A program made the translations under genes and the position numbers. A stretch of 64,000 nucleotides of DNA from Sphingomonas aracearum (GTDB taxonomy: Bacteria; Pseudomonadota; Alphaproteobacteria; Sphingomonadales; Sphingomonadaceae), in NCBI RefSeq assembly GCF_003345355.1, contig NZ_QQNB01000001.1, positions 744,001 to 808,000 of the forward strand, in the 5' to 3' direction. Every line of letters begins with the position of its first letter. The stretch's first letter is position 1. The notes beneath the pieces are model-generated. The model did not search any database and had not been told where the DNA came from. It worked only from the letters and a program-made list of their open reading frames with translations. This document shows, piece by piece, positions 13,504 to 22,080 of the stretch.

Positions 13504-13535
13504 ACTGTCCGCCGCATCACTGCGGACGGACAGTC
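13503..13535 (-). terminator. Hairpin between tail gene and late promoter
   Basis: GACTGTCCG (13503-13511) pairs with CGGACAGTC (13527-13535), continued inside by CCGCA/TGCGG. It covers the last codons of the tail gene and ends at the CTAAATA motif. There is no T-run on the minus strand beyond TAAAT, so it may terminate weakly or protect the mRNA end. Confidence 0.5.
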
Positions 13536-16500
13536 GCCGTGACGATCTCGCCGTTCGGGGTGGCCGATCGGCTACCGCTGGTGCTCTGCGTCACCCACGT
13601 CACCGACTGGAATGCGCCGATGGCCGCGCCATAGTCGGAGGCATCGATCGTGATGCGGAAGCCGCTCACGTAGCCGCCGCTGCTCACCGCCTGTGACAGG
13701 CTCCACGAAAGCTGCTTGGCACCACCGGTCGAGTAGGTTCCGTTCGCCCACACATAGCCCTGTCCAGCCCGCACCCACCCGCCGTTGACCAAGGTCCACA
13801 GGCCGATCGTGGCAGAGCCTTCCGCGTAATACAGCGATCCGGGCGTCTGCCCCTTGATGATGTTGTGAGTGAAGATCATCCGCTCCGGCTCATCACCAGC
13901 CGCGTAGGTGTTGTTGTTCACCGACACACGAGCGACGCGGCGGACACCGACTTCCTCAATATAGGTGATCTTTTCCCAACGGAACGTGCCCTGATCGAGC
14001 ACGGCCACGTCCTCACCAAGCACCTCGCGGATGCGGATTTGGCGACCGTCACGAAGGGTGATCGGGGTGGAGACCGACGCCGTGAGCGTGATGCCGGTCT
14101 CTGTGGTGATACTGACGGACTCTTCCTCCGCAACGTAAGACTGCTGCACGCGCTCGCGGGTGTAGCCGTCCATGCTCTCGTTCAGCACCAGCATTTCATC
14201 ACCCGGAGCAAGCTCGAATGCCTGCTTGCCCGAAGGCACGTAGGCGTCCGCACTCACGCAGCTATCGGAGTAGTCCTCGCGGTAGCCGTAGGCGGTGAGC
14301 GTGCCGTAGCAGTTGAAGGTGTAGCTGCCGTTCGATGCGTCGGGCGTGCCCTTGCCGATATCATATGCCTGCGATCCGTTGACGCTGTAGCCCGGTCCAA
14401 CCGACTGATTGGACGAGACCGGGGCGGACTGGATCAACAGACGCGCCGTGAAGCCGGTGGACGAAGCATTCTCGGCATATGCCTGATAGACTTCGCCCGG
14501 ATTGAGCGCGATCGGGCACGCGCCAAAGGTGATCGCCGGAACGCGACCAAGGTCATAGCCGTAGTTGATCACCGTGCCGTTGCTCACCGGGAAGTCGGCA
14601 GGCGCGAGCGCCAGCGCGAAGGTGCCGGTGCCGACGCGGACGCCCGTGCGAGCCGTGATCTGCCCGTCGAACACGGCGTTCCCGCCCGTGAGATACATGG
14701 CACGCTTCGCCGATCCGTCCTGCGTGTTGTAGAGCGCGATCATCGAACCACCGATCGCCACATCGCTGGTCGCTTGCCCTTGATCGTTCAGGGCCTGCGC
14801 GGCGATGAACGCCGTGGCACCGGGCACGCTGGCGGTCTTGGAGAAGTAAGCCTGCGTCTTGCCGTTAATGGTTGCGGTAGTGCTCTCCACGCTGGCAACA
14901 CGAGCCGTGATATTGGCGTCCTGCACCTTGCGCGCGGCGATCTCGCCCTCACTGGCGGGACGGAACGTCACCTTGTGCCAGATGGTGCGGAGGAATCCGT
15001 AGCCCCACGAAGTGCCGGTGAAACCGGTCCAGCCCGCCATGAGGTAGAGGCTCACACCCGGCGAGTTGGCACCGTTGTAAAACAGCGTCGAGAACTTGCG
15101 ATTGACGTTGCCGAAGCTGCCGATCCCACCGTTCGTGTCGGGTTCGGTGCCGAAAGAGAGGTTGCGCGCGTAGCCGTTGTTGAACTGGACGTGGACGCCG
15201 GAACCGGCATGGTTGCCGTCCTCGAAGTCCACATCGGCTTCGATCACATACCAGCCTGCCCCGATCGGAGCCGGAAAATACTGCGTGATGCCGTTCTGAT
15301 CGCCCTGACGATCAATCTGTAGCGGGCACGGTGCGCCATACTTCGACGGGCGATCGTTCCAGCCGATGTAGCCGCCGTTGTCCTGTGCCCAGCCGCCCCA
15401 ATACGGCGGAATGCCATAGCTCCCGCGTCCCCAACCCGGAGCGTTGAAGGTCGCATTGCGGACGAGATTGTTGCTGTCATTGGAGACCTGTGCCTCCACG
15501 ACGGTGGTGCGACCAGCCAAGGCGCTGTCGCCGTTGGCACGAGCGGTCTCTTCGGCACCGATGCGAGCAATTGCACCACCGGCACCGTTCACGTCGTTAT
15601 CGACCTTCTGCGCGAGGATTTCGCCAGCCGTCGCAGGACGGACACCGCAATAGTGCCAGTCCATATACTTGTAGTTCAGCGGGGCGAACGAGCCCCAATT
15701 GGTCATCGCGTGCCAGTTGTTCAGCGGACGATCGCAGTAGAACAGTTTGGTGAAGCGCCGACGCTTCCACCCGCCTGCTGACACTTCCTTGTTCACGTCG
15801 GGCTCTCGCGCGAAGTCGAGATTGAAAACGCCTTCGACGGTGAGACCCGCGCCAGTGAGGTTGCCGTCGAGAAGCTCGATATCGGCTTCCATGACATACC
15901 AACCGGGCTGGAGGCGGCACGCGCCCTGCATGATGCCACCTTCATAACCTGCCGGAATGTTGTGGCGGAAAGCATAGCCACCGCTGGAGTTGTCGGTCTG
16001 GTTGCGCGTCACTGTGCCCTGCGCGATCCACCAGCCCCACCCATTCGGCAGGCCATTCGGATCGGTCCAGAAACTGAACGAGGGGTTCTGATTGAGCGTG
16101 TTGACGCTGCTCGCCGTGGCGCTCACCTCAAGGTTGGAGGCACGGGTCGCCAACGCTCCGTCGCCGTTGGCGCGGGCGGTCTCTTCCGAGCGGATGCGAG
16201 CGTAGAGATTGCTGTCCTGATCGAGGTTCAGCTTGGCTTCGGTGGTGGAGACGCGACCCGACAAGGCGCTGTCCGCGTTGGAGCGGGTGGTAGCCTCATC
16301 CGAGATCAGCCCCCGCGCCTGCTGAACCGAACCGACTTCCTCAAGCCAGAACTGCGAAATCTGGACGTAGCCACCGGGGAACGGGCCACCGCTGTCCGGG
16401 TAGTTGGCGTAGAAGATCAACTGAACGTAGGCGGTGCCGGGTGGCAGGCGATCGTGAACGCCATAAACGGGCACCGAAGCGCCGTCGATCACGCCCTTGT

Positions 16501-16894
16501 AGGTCCAGTCTACTTGGTAGCCGCCCGGACCATCGGTCGAACCGCGAGCATAGACGTTGCCAAGCCCGTTGTGGGAGGCGTCGTAGCAAGTGAGGCCAAG
16601 ATAGATGCGGCAGTTGTTCCCGTAGACGTTGTAGAAGCACTGGAGGTGCAGACCACGGTTGAGGTCCGCCACCTTGATGATCTTCGCAGACGCGAGATTA
16701 CCGTAGACACCGGGGCGGCTCGAAGCGAGGTAGCCGAAACCGCCTCCAAGTGCGGGAAAGTCCATATCACCCGCGCCCCACCCGAAGCTGCCGAGCGAGA
16801 AGTCGCCGTTGGCGTTCAGGCCGAACGAGCTACCCGCGCTGCTCTCCATGGCGTTGACGCGGCTGGAGATCGCGCTGGAGGAAGCGCTGGTCAC
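13517..16894 (-). CDS. Tail-tip/host-recognition protein with embedded Hint (intein-fold) domain
   Basis: About 1125 aa from GTG 16894 (GGCAGG upstream; longer in-frame starts exist to 17038). Three modules repeat: a short coiled coil of the form ARIGAEETARANGDSALAGR and a beta-sandwich of 150-180 residues rich in W, G and Y, suited to glycan binding. This resembles C-terminal parts of siphophage tail-tip proteins. Around residues 879-1011 (13862-14260) there is a Hint domain: it opens CVSADAYVPSGKQAFELAPGD and closes TYAAGDEPERMIFTHN, with the intein-like terminal HN. The block-B His expected before PI is replaced (SVSTPITL), so autocatalysis may be impaired. A further 113 residues follow. 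The gene's 5' end overlaps the HNH-like gene by 65 bp. Confidence 0.75.
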   Translation of the reverse strand: MTSASSSAISSRVNAMESSAGSSFGLNANGDFSLGSFGWGAGDMDFPALGGGFGYLASSRPGVYGNLASAKIIKVADLNRGLHLQCFYNVYGNNCRIYLGLTCYDASHNGLGNVYARGSTDGPGGYQVDWTYKGVIDGASVPVYGVHDRLPPGTAYVQLIFYANYPDSGGPFPGGYVQISQFWLEEVGSVQQARGLISDEATTRSNADSALSGRVSTTEAKLNLDQDSNLYARIRSEETARANGDGALATRASNLEVSATASSVNTLNQNPSFSFWTDPNGLPNGWGWWIAQGTVTRNQTDNSSGGYAFRHNIPAGYEGGIMQGACRLQPGWYVMEADIELLDGNLTGAGLTVEGVFNLDFAREPDVNKEVSAGGWKRRRFTKLFYCDRPLNNWHAMTNWGSFAPLNYKYMDWHYCGVRPATAGEILAQKVDNDVNGAGGAIARIGAEETARANGDSALAGRTTVVEAQVSNDSNNLVRNATFNAPGWGRGSYGIPPYWGGWAQDNGGYIGWNDRPSKYGAPCPLQIDRQGDQNGITQYFPAPIGAGWYVIEADVDFEDGNHAGSGVHVQFNNGYARNLSFGTEPDTNGGIGSFGNVNRKFSTLFYNGANSPGVSLYLMAGWTGFTGTSWGYGFLRTIWHKVTFRPASEGEIAARKVQDANITARVASVESTTATINGKTQAYFSKTASVPGATAFIAAQALNDQGQATSDVAIGGSMIALYNTQDGSAKRAMYLTGGNAVFDGQITARTGVRVGTGTFALALAPADFPVSNGTVINYGYDLGRVPAITFGACPIALNPGEVYQAYAENASSTGFTARLLIQSAPVSSNQSVGPGYSVNGSQAYDIGKGTPDASNGSYTFNCYGTLTAYGYREDYSDSCVSADAYVPSGKQAFELAPGDEMLVLNESMDGYTRERVQQSYVAEEESVSITTETGITLTASVSTPITLRDGRQIRIREVLGEDVAVLDQGTFRWEKITYIEEVGVRRVARVSVNNNTYAAGDEPERMIFTHNIIKGQTPGSLYYAEGSATIGLWTLVNGGWVRAGQGYVWANGTYSTGGAKQLSWSLSQAVSSGGYVSGFRITIDASDYGAAIGAFQSVTWVTQSTSGSRSATPNGEIVTATVRPQ

Positions 16895-17426
16895 TCGCCT
16901 GCCCCCATGTCGCCAGCACCCGGTGACTCGCCTTCGCGATGCGACCTTGCTCACGGTAGTAGAGGGCGAGCGCGATCTTGCGGGCATAGCGATGGATATG
17001 AGCGTGGAGGCGCGTGTCGATGTTGACGATCGGCGCATGGTCTAACGTGAGCCCCGGAGCCATTCGCAAGCCCATCCTGCGCAGCGCCTGACGCTTCCCG
17101 TTCCGAGACGCGATCCCCTGTGGTGCGAGGTCGGGAAGATTGTTCAGCAAGCCGGAGATCAGCTTGTCAAAGTCCTTGTCGGTGAGGTTGTCGTCGTTGT
17201 GATCGAGGGCACGCACCCAAAAGGCGAACGCAATCTCGTCCAGACGGCTTGCACCCTGACAATGGTCACAGGCTGGAAACTCGAAGCCATGGGGATACTC
17301 GCGGTTACGAAAGCAGGTGCGAGCGGGAATGTGGTCGATCGTCGTTGCGGGAGCTTCCCCACCACAGAAGCAGCACCACGGGTGTTCCGCCTTGAACCGT
17401 TCTTTCTTCCGCTTGCCGTCCGCCAA
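16830..17426 (-). CDS. HNH-like zinc protein
   Basis: A 198-aa protein with CCFCGGEAPATTIDHIPAR and, further on, FPACDHCQGASRLDE: two CxxC pairs framing a DH motif, as in HNH nucleases of the McrA type. The rest is helical. The TTG at 17426 is the first possible start after a stop three codons upstream and has AGGGGG 10 nt before it. It lies between the integrase and the tail gene. DNA cleavage is likely but unproven; the last N of HNH is not obvious. Confidence 0.6.
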   Translation of the reverse strand: MADGKRKKERFKAEHPWCCFCGGEAPATTIDHIPARTCFRNREYPHGFEFPACDHCQGASRLDEIAFAFWVRALDHNDDNLTDKDFDKLISGLLNNLPDLAPQGIASRNGKRQALRRMGLRMAPGLTLDHAPIVNIDTRLHAHIHRYARKIALALYYREQGRIAKASHRVLATWGQASDQRFLQRDLQPRQRHGEQRG

Positions 17427-17461
17427 CGCCGATCACCCCCTTGCCCGCCCGCCTTTGTAGC

Positions 17462-19201
17462 TCAACCTCCCACGCCTGTCGTGAGGTTGCGACCGTCACG
17501 ACGCCGGAGGAAGCCTTCCACCGTCTCGTCCTGTCCATAGTCCTTCCCGCCACGGACGAGATCGAGGTAACCCACGCTGCCATCGGCGAGGATGTGCATG
17601 GCACCCAATCCCTGCACCAACGACACGATCACCATGCCATTCTTCGGGTCGAACACGATCCGATCGATGACGTCCTGAAATGCAGCCTTCACCAGCGACC
17701 GCGCCTCGAAGCGCTCGTCCACGTCGTCGCTCTCCATCTTCTCCCGGACTTCCGCCACGCGCACGACGTGCTCACCGGGCGTCACAGCACCCTTGGCTTC
17801 GGCAAGCGCTTCCTGCGCCTTCGTGAGATCGGCCTTGACGCGCTTGAGGGCGGCATCTGCTGCCGCATACGCATCATGGGCTTCCTCATCCTCACCGTCC
17901 GCGATCAGCACGAGAAGGCGCTTCTTCGACGCCTGCTTGTCCGTAACCATCCGTTGCAGCCGCACCACGTCGCCTTCAAGCCGAGCCGTCGTGTCATCGT
18001 CGGCGCGGAAGTGCTGGTCATCAATCGCCAGCGACAGGAGCCGGTCCAAGATCGGCTGTTCCACCTTCGAGTAGGTCCAGCCACGCTGGTTCGTGCAGCC
18101 CACGCCTTTGGTCATCTTCGCGGTGTTGCAGTAGAGGAAGTAGTGCTGTGACTTGCTCCCATCCTTGTTGATCCGCGTGCGAGCCGAGCCGAGCGGCTGC
18201 ATGGTGCCGCCGCATGACCGGCACTTGGCGAGCGGGCCAAGCAGGTTGCTCACAGCCCTGCCCCGACCCTGCGTCTTCAACTGATTGGTGAGCCGCATGT
18301 CGTTCGCACGCGCCCAAGTCTCTTCATCGATCACGGGCGGGTAGACCTTGATCGGGTCGCCGATCGGCACCTTCTTCTCCGCACCACGCGGGTTGCGGTG
18401 ATACTGGACATAGCCGGTGACGGCGCGATCCTGCACGATGCGGGCGATAGCCGAAGCCGTCCACGCTTTGGGAGGCGTCTTGCTGGTGGACCATGGCCGA
18501 TAGATCGGGTTTGTCTTCGCCTTCTCGTTGAAGTCCTTGGCAATCATCGCCTTGCCCTGCCTCGCGAGCCGAAGCCGGAACATATCTTTGACGAGCCACA
18601 CGCGATCCGGGATCGGAATGTAGTCCTTCTTCTCGGCATCCCACTGGAGCCATCCACGGGCGCGATGCCGGGACAGGTTTTTCCCGGACGCAGCGGCTTC
18701 ACGGCGCTTGTTCCACGAGGCGTTGCCCCGCTCGCGCTGCTTGCGGCTGAACTCGTAGTTGGAGAAGGCGCTGCTCATCATCGTGACGAACCCGCCGAAA
18801 TCAGTTTCCATCACGGATCGCGTGAGGATTTGGCCGGTGTTCGCGATGGCGATGGTGAGGCCAAGGTTGAGAAGCGGGGTGAGCCAAGCTGTCATCACGC
18901 CGGGAGATTGACGCGATAGGCGGTCCAGTTCTTCCACGACGATGACGTGAGAGGCGGGATCGAGTGCCCCGGTGTGGAAGCGGCGGGTTAGCTCGCCAAG
19001 TTTGCCCTTGGTGAGGTTTTCGCCCGTGAATGCCGAGCGCCCTGCGTCAACATGCCGCTCAACAATCGGCCAACCGTGTAGCGCGGCCATGCGCGAGATA
19101 TTGGCGTCCTGCCGCACTTCACTGCTACGGTCACTGTTGCCTTGTTCGAGGGTGCTCCACCGAAGCACCGCGATTGCTTTCTTGTCCATGTCCCGACCCA
19201 T
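17462..19201 (-). CDS. Large serine recombinase (integrase)
   Basis: A 579-aa site-specific recombinase. The N-terminal resolvase domain starts IAVLRWSTLEQGNSDRSSEV with the catalytic Ser at about residue 16, then VIVVEELDRLSRQ. A recombinase domain follows (SRHRARGWLQWD..., ASAIARIVQDRAVTGYV), then a zinc ribbon CRSCGG...YCNT...GC and a C-terminal coiled coil with a final domain. It cuts a 2-bp core and joins attP to attB, here in comM. Start ATG 19201 is 30 bp from the attR core. AGAGG upstream gives a good ribosome site. It appears intact. Confidence 0.95.
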   Translation of the reverse strand: MGRDMDKKAIAVLRWSTLEQGNSDRSSEVRQDANISRMAALHGWPIVERHVDAGRSAFTGENLTKGKLGELTRRFHTGALDPASHVIVVEELDRLSRQSPGVMTAWLTPLLNLGLTIAIANTGQILTRSVMETDFGGFVTMMSSAFSNYEFSRKQRERGNASWNKRREAAASGKNLSRHRARGWLQWDAEKKDYIPIPDRVWLVKDMFRLRLARQGKAMIAKDFNEKAKTNPIYRPWSTSKTPPKAWTASAIARIVQDRAVTGYVQYHRNPRGAEKKVPIGDPIKVYPPVIDEETWARANDMRLTNQLKTQGRGRAVSNLLGPLAKCRSCGGTMQPLGSARTRINKDGSKSQHYFLYCNTAKMTKGVGCTNQRGWTYSKVEQPILDRLLSLAIDDQHFRADDDTTARLEGDVVRLQRMVTDKQASKKRLLVLIADGEDEEAHDAYAAADAALKRVKADLTKAQEALAEAKGAVTPGEHVVRVAEVREKMESDDVDERFEARSLVKAAFQDVIDRIVFDPKNGMVIVSLVQGLGAMHILADGSVGYLDLVRGGKDYGQDETVEGFLRRRDGRNLTTGVGG

Positions 19202-19230
19202 ACGACACCTCTTGAGAGGTTCGCATTATT

Positions 19231-19236
19231 GTCGAG
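19231..19236. other. attR core of element 1 (GTCGAG)
   Basis: The second copy of the core. Left of it is element DNA (CGCATTATT), right of it is comM (CAGGGGTCCGCTG). The deduced attP is CGCATTATT-GTCGAG-AAATGAGC and attB is GATACG-GTCGAG-CAGGGG. Confidence 0.88.
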
Positions 19237-19647
19237 CAGGGGTCCGCTGACCTTCGCCTGATAATCCGCCGCGCATTTCGGCGCGCGGCTGCACGCGAGC
19301 GCCGCGTCGCCGAGATGGCCGCAGCGGCACGGGTTCATCGCCGCGATCAGCTGAACTCGCGCCGGGAACGTAACGTGCGCGTTGGCGCGGGCGACGGAGA
19401 CGGTGCCGGTCTCCAGCGGCTGGCGCAGCGAATCGAGCACCGCGCGCTGGAACTCGGGCAGCTCGTCGAGGAACAGCACACCGAGATGCGCGAGGCTCAC
19501 CTCGCCCGGCTTCACCTTCAACCCGCCGCCGGTGAGCGCGGCCATGGAGGCGGAGTGGTGAGGCGCGCGGAACGGCCGCACGCGCGTCAGCCGGCCGCCT
19601 TGCAGTGTGCCGGCGACCGACTGCACCATCGACACCTCCAGCGCCTC
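19237..19647 (-). pseudogene. comM: ComM/YifB middle fragment
   Basis: Minus-strand coding for the central AAA+ and Mg-chelatase part: ALEVSMVQSVAGTLQGGRL, FRAPHHSASMAALTGGG, Walker B-type GVLFLDELPEFQRAVLD, MNPCRCGHLGD and AKVSGPLLD. It is cut at its 5' end by element 2 and at its 3' end by element 1. Joined to the other two pieces the reading frame is continuous, so both insertions were clean. Confidence 0.95.
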
Positions 19648-19820
19648 CGGCATTATGTAGCAAATGCACCAAGGCGATTACGGGTGTCAGCACCCGCGCT
19701 GCGGAACGTATCGCGCATAGTGCCTTGAGCGTGGAGGCTTAGGGCGTGCATTTATTGAATAGACAAACTGTTGTTGCCTATGCACCTTACCCGTCTTTGG
19801 CGTGGTTCGGGTGGGCGGTT

Positions 19821-20369
19821 ATGGGAGATTTGCTTGGACTAGAGGGCTTCCTCAAGGCTTTGGAAAAGTATTGGGGTCCGAAATGGACCGGCCGATTTAC
19901 GACATTTATGGGCATTAGCATTGCTCTATTTGTTATAGAGACTGTTACTCCACCTTTGTGGAGGCTAATCCAGCCTTACTTTCCCGCATACTGGACGGCC
20001 AACGCTGGATGGGCGGCATTTATATTTTCGATGCAACTATTAGGAGCGATTGGCTGCGGCTCTTGGCTGATAGATGGATACAGACAAAGAATTATGCGGG
20101 AGCAAATTGAAGAACATAACTCGATTGCTCAAGAAACTATGGATAGAGCCGATCAATTAATTGAGGAATTAAGGATAGATCGAGCCCAGGTTGTTATATC
20201 CTACGACGAAGCAATAGCTAAATTGCGCGAAGCGCAAGATCGCCTATCCATGGCCGATTTAGCCATGGAAACGGTTTATTCAAACGCTCTTAGCGAAAGA
20301 TGGCTTACTCAATCACAAGTTGACGAACTTCGATCGCTTGCAAACACTGCACCAAAAACACCGCTGTAA
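19821..20369 (+). CDS. Membrane protein with coiled-coil tail (passenger)
   Basis: A 182-aa protein (an upstream in-frame GTG at 19746 would add 25 residues). Two or three transmembrane segments (FTTFMGISIALFVIETV, AGWAAFIFSMQLLGAIGCGSWL) are followed by a long charged coiled coil (EEHNSIAQETMDRADQLIEELRIDRAQ). AT-rich codons unlike the chromosome. Its family is not recognised. It converges on the DUF6471 gene with a 65-bp overlap. Confidence 0.6.
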   Translation: MGDLLGLEGFLKALEKYWGPKWTGRFTTFMGISIALFVIETVTPPLWRLIQPYFPAYWTANAGWAAFIFSMQLLGAIGCGSWLIDGYRQRIMREQIEEHNSIAQETMDRADQLIEELRIDRAQVVISYDEAIAKLREAQDRLSMADLAMETVYSNALSERWLTQSQVDELRSLANTAPKTPL

Positions 20370-20529
20370 ACTTACCCCGGCTTAGCTTGTTACGGATGTT
20401 CGGCTCGCTGTCCATCACGCCTATATCCGCGAGTTTTCCGGCAAGCTGGGCGTAGGTCACGCCTTTTCTTTTCAACTCGGCTTTTAGCATGGCGCTAACG
20501 CGCCGCTCCCATGTCACGTCATCGTTCAT
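20305..20529 (-). CDS. DUF6471 family small protein
   Basis: A 74-aa protein: WERRVSAMLKAELKRKGVTYAQLAGKLADIGV then NIRNKLSRGKFTAVFLVQCLQAIEV. This is the full DUF6471 pattern, an HTH-like fold resembling short Xre-type regulators. The ATG at 20529 is used because upstream codons show no homology. Frequent in alphaproteobacterial accessory DNA; it may regulate the transposon. Confidence 0.75.
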   Translation of the reverse strand: MNDDVTWERRVSAMLKAELKRKGVTYAQLAGKLADIGVMDSEPNIRNKLSRGKFTAVFLVQCLQAIEVRQLVIE

Positions 20530-20612
20530 AAAAGCACTATACGCGATACGTTTATTATTGCCAAGTGCGCCGCAACGTACTATATCAGATGCATAGGCAC
20601 TGGATACGATGC

Positions 20613-21572
20613 ATGGCACAGCATTTTCTTATTTCCGCCAAGGCGCGCACGCTTTCCCTCAAGGCGGTTTTCCGTATGGGTGAGGATGCAGCCTATCGCA
20701 CGTTCTGCGAAATGCGCTGGCCGGAAACCGATGGCGAGGCAGTTTGCCCCAAATGCGGCTGTTATGAGACGTACAACATCACGACCCGTCGCCGGTTCAA
20801 GTGCGTAGCCTGCTATGCGCAATTCAGCGTCACCAGCGGCACGATCTTCGCCAGCCGCAAGCTGGCGTTCACGGATTTGCTCGCCGCAATCGCAATCTTC
20901 GCAAACGGTGCGAAAGGCGTGTCAGCGTTGCAGGCAAGCCGCGACTTGGATGTTCAATACAAGACGGCGTTCGTGCTGTTCCACAAGCTACGTGAAGCGA
21001 TGATCCGTGAGGCGCATGGCCGCACGCTAGACGGCATTGTTGAAGTCGATGGCGCATATTTCGGCGGATACGTGAAGCCCGCCAACGAGCGCGAAAACCG
21101 CCGCGACCGTCGCCTTGTCGCTAATCAGTCTGGCAAGCGCAAATCGGTTGTCGTCATGCGCGAGCGTGACGGTGAGACGCTTACGTTCGTCGGCAAGTCC
21201 GAGGCCGCTGGCGTTGCCGTGGTGCGTGAGCACGTTGCGTCTAGCGCTGTGATACACGCCGATGAAGCATCGCACTGGGATGCTCTGCACGGCTCCCATG
21301 AAACGTATCGCATCAACCATTCGGTTAGCTACTCGGATGGCGTTGCCTGCACGAATATGGCGGAAAGTTTCTTTTCCCGTCTCCGCCGCGCGGAGATTGG
21401 CGTCCATCATCATATCGCAGGCCCCTACCTTCCCTCTTATGCCGGCGAAATGGCATGGCGTGAGGATAACCGCCGCGTCGATAATGGCGGGCAAGCCGCT
21501 AAGATGGCTGGCGCCGCAATGGAGGCGCCGGTGTCGCGGGCATGGAAGGGGTATTGGCAACGGGCGGCGTGA
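20613..21572 (+). CDS. IS1595-family transposase
   Basis: A 319-aa transposase. An N-terminal zinc ribbon (CPKCGCYETY...FKCVACYAQFSVTSGTIF) is followed by a DDE-type core: VEVDGAYFGGYVK (first Asp), VIHADEASHWDAL (second Asp), then the NMAESFFSRLRRAEIGVHHH segment and YAGEMAWRED. This order is that of the ISXO2/IS1595 family. It appears intact, so the element may be mobile. A strong terminator follows at 21630. Confidence 0.93.
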   Translation: MAQHFLISAKARTLSLKAVFRMGEDAAYRTFCEMRWPETDGEAVCPKCGCYETYNITTRRRFKCVACYAQFSVTSGTIFASRKLAFTDLLAAIAIFANGAKGVSALQASRDLDVQYKTAFVLFHKLREAMIREAHGRTLDGIVEVDGAYFGGYVKPANERENRRDRRLVANQSGKRKSVVVMRERDGETLTFVGKSEAAGVAVVREHVASSAVIHADEASHWDALHGSHETYRINHSVSYSDGVACTNMAESFFSRLRRAEIGVHHHIAGPYLPSYAGEMAWREDNRRVDNGGQAAKMAGAAMEAPVSRAWKGYWQRAA

Positions 21573-21629
21573 CCCCCCGCTTTTCGAATCGCTTGAAGTG
21601 AGATAGTATTGCGACAGTCTCCAAAAGAC

Positions 21630-21662
21630 GAACCCCCGGAAGCCACAAACAACCGGGGGTTC
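21630..21662 (+). terminator. Hairpin terminator after transposase
   Basis: GAACCCCCGG (21630-21639) pairs with CCGGGGGTTC (21653-21662). The T-run is weak, but the position 58 bp after the transposase stop suits a terminator. Confidence 0.6.
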
Positions 21663-21807
21663 TGATCGGAGCCTAATGCGCAAATCGTGAGGCGATCTGC
21701 GTATCAAGGTGCCTCGTCCCTGTGCATTTACATAGCACAACGGAAGCACTTTGCCAAGGGATCGCCTTGATAGTCTCGCTGTGAAGCGACACAACTAAGG
21801 ATGCCCA

Positions 21808-22020
21808 ATGCCCTACAATCTTGAAGTGCCGCTAATTTGCGCTGTATGCAAGAACCGGCTTACGTTTCACGATGACCTCCACGATGACGCGCCCATCACC
21901 TGTAAGGGATGCGGTGAAATCGTTGGGACTATGGGCGATCTCAAGTCCATTGCGCGGGAAGCCGTGAGGAAAGCGGCTTTGCAGGGCATCCGCAAATCCT
22001 TCCGGCGCATCAATCATTAG
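21808..22020 (+). CDS. Small zinc-ribbon protein
   Basis: A 70-aa protein with two CxxC knuckles (LICAVCKNRLTFHDD, ITCKGCGEIVG) and a basic C-terminal helix (KAALQGIRKSFRRINH). The pattern resembles the ECs_2282-type putative zinc-binding proteins of prophages. Passenger of element 2; role unknown. Confidence 0.62.
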   Translation: MPYNLEVPLICAVCKNRLTFHDDLHDDAPITCKGCGEIVGTMGDLKSIAREAVRKAALQGIRKSFRRINH

Positions 22021-22080
22021 ACGATCCATCAGCATACCGTAATATACTATGGCTCGCGTTCGCATTAAAGCAGCGCGCGT

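Larger units (their letters stand above)
291..19236. mobile_element. Element 1: serine-integrase element with T4-type late transcription, satellite-like
   Basis: An 18.9-kb insertion in comM bounded by GTCGAG. The integrase (17462-19201) reads away from attR with its start about 30 bp from the core, the usual arrangement for these recombinases. The element carries replication, nuclease, lysis, tail, abortive-infection and sigma-factor genes but no recognisable terminase, portal, protease or major capsid gene, so it is probably a phage satellite or a strongly reduced prophage. Codon use is that of a GC-rich host but with AT-rich regulatory gaps (2640-2850, 4932-5508, 12085-12250) unlike the flanking chromosome. 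Confidence 0.88.

Noticed and set aside
13865..15322. Long + strand frame inside the tail gene
   Set aside because: No domain or ribosome site; composition follows the complementary tail-protein codons.
291..19236. Complete prophage
   Set aside because: No terminase, portal, capsid or tail-tube gene could be recognised, although divergent ones cannot be excluded without profile searches.
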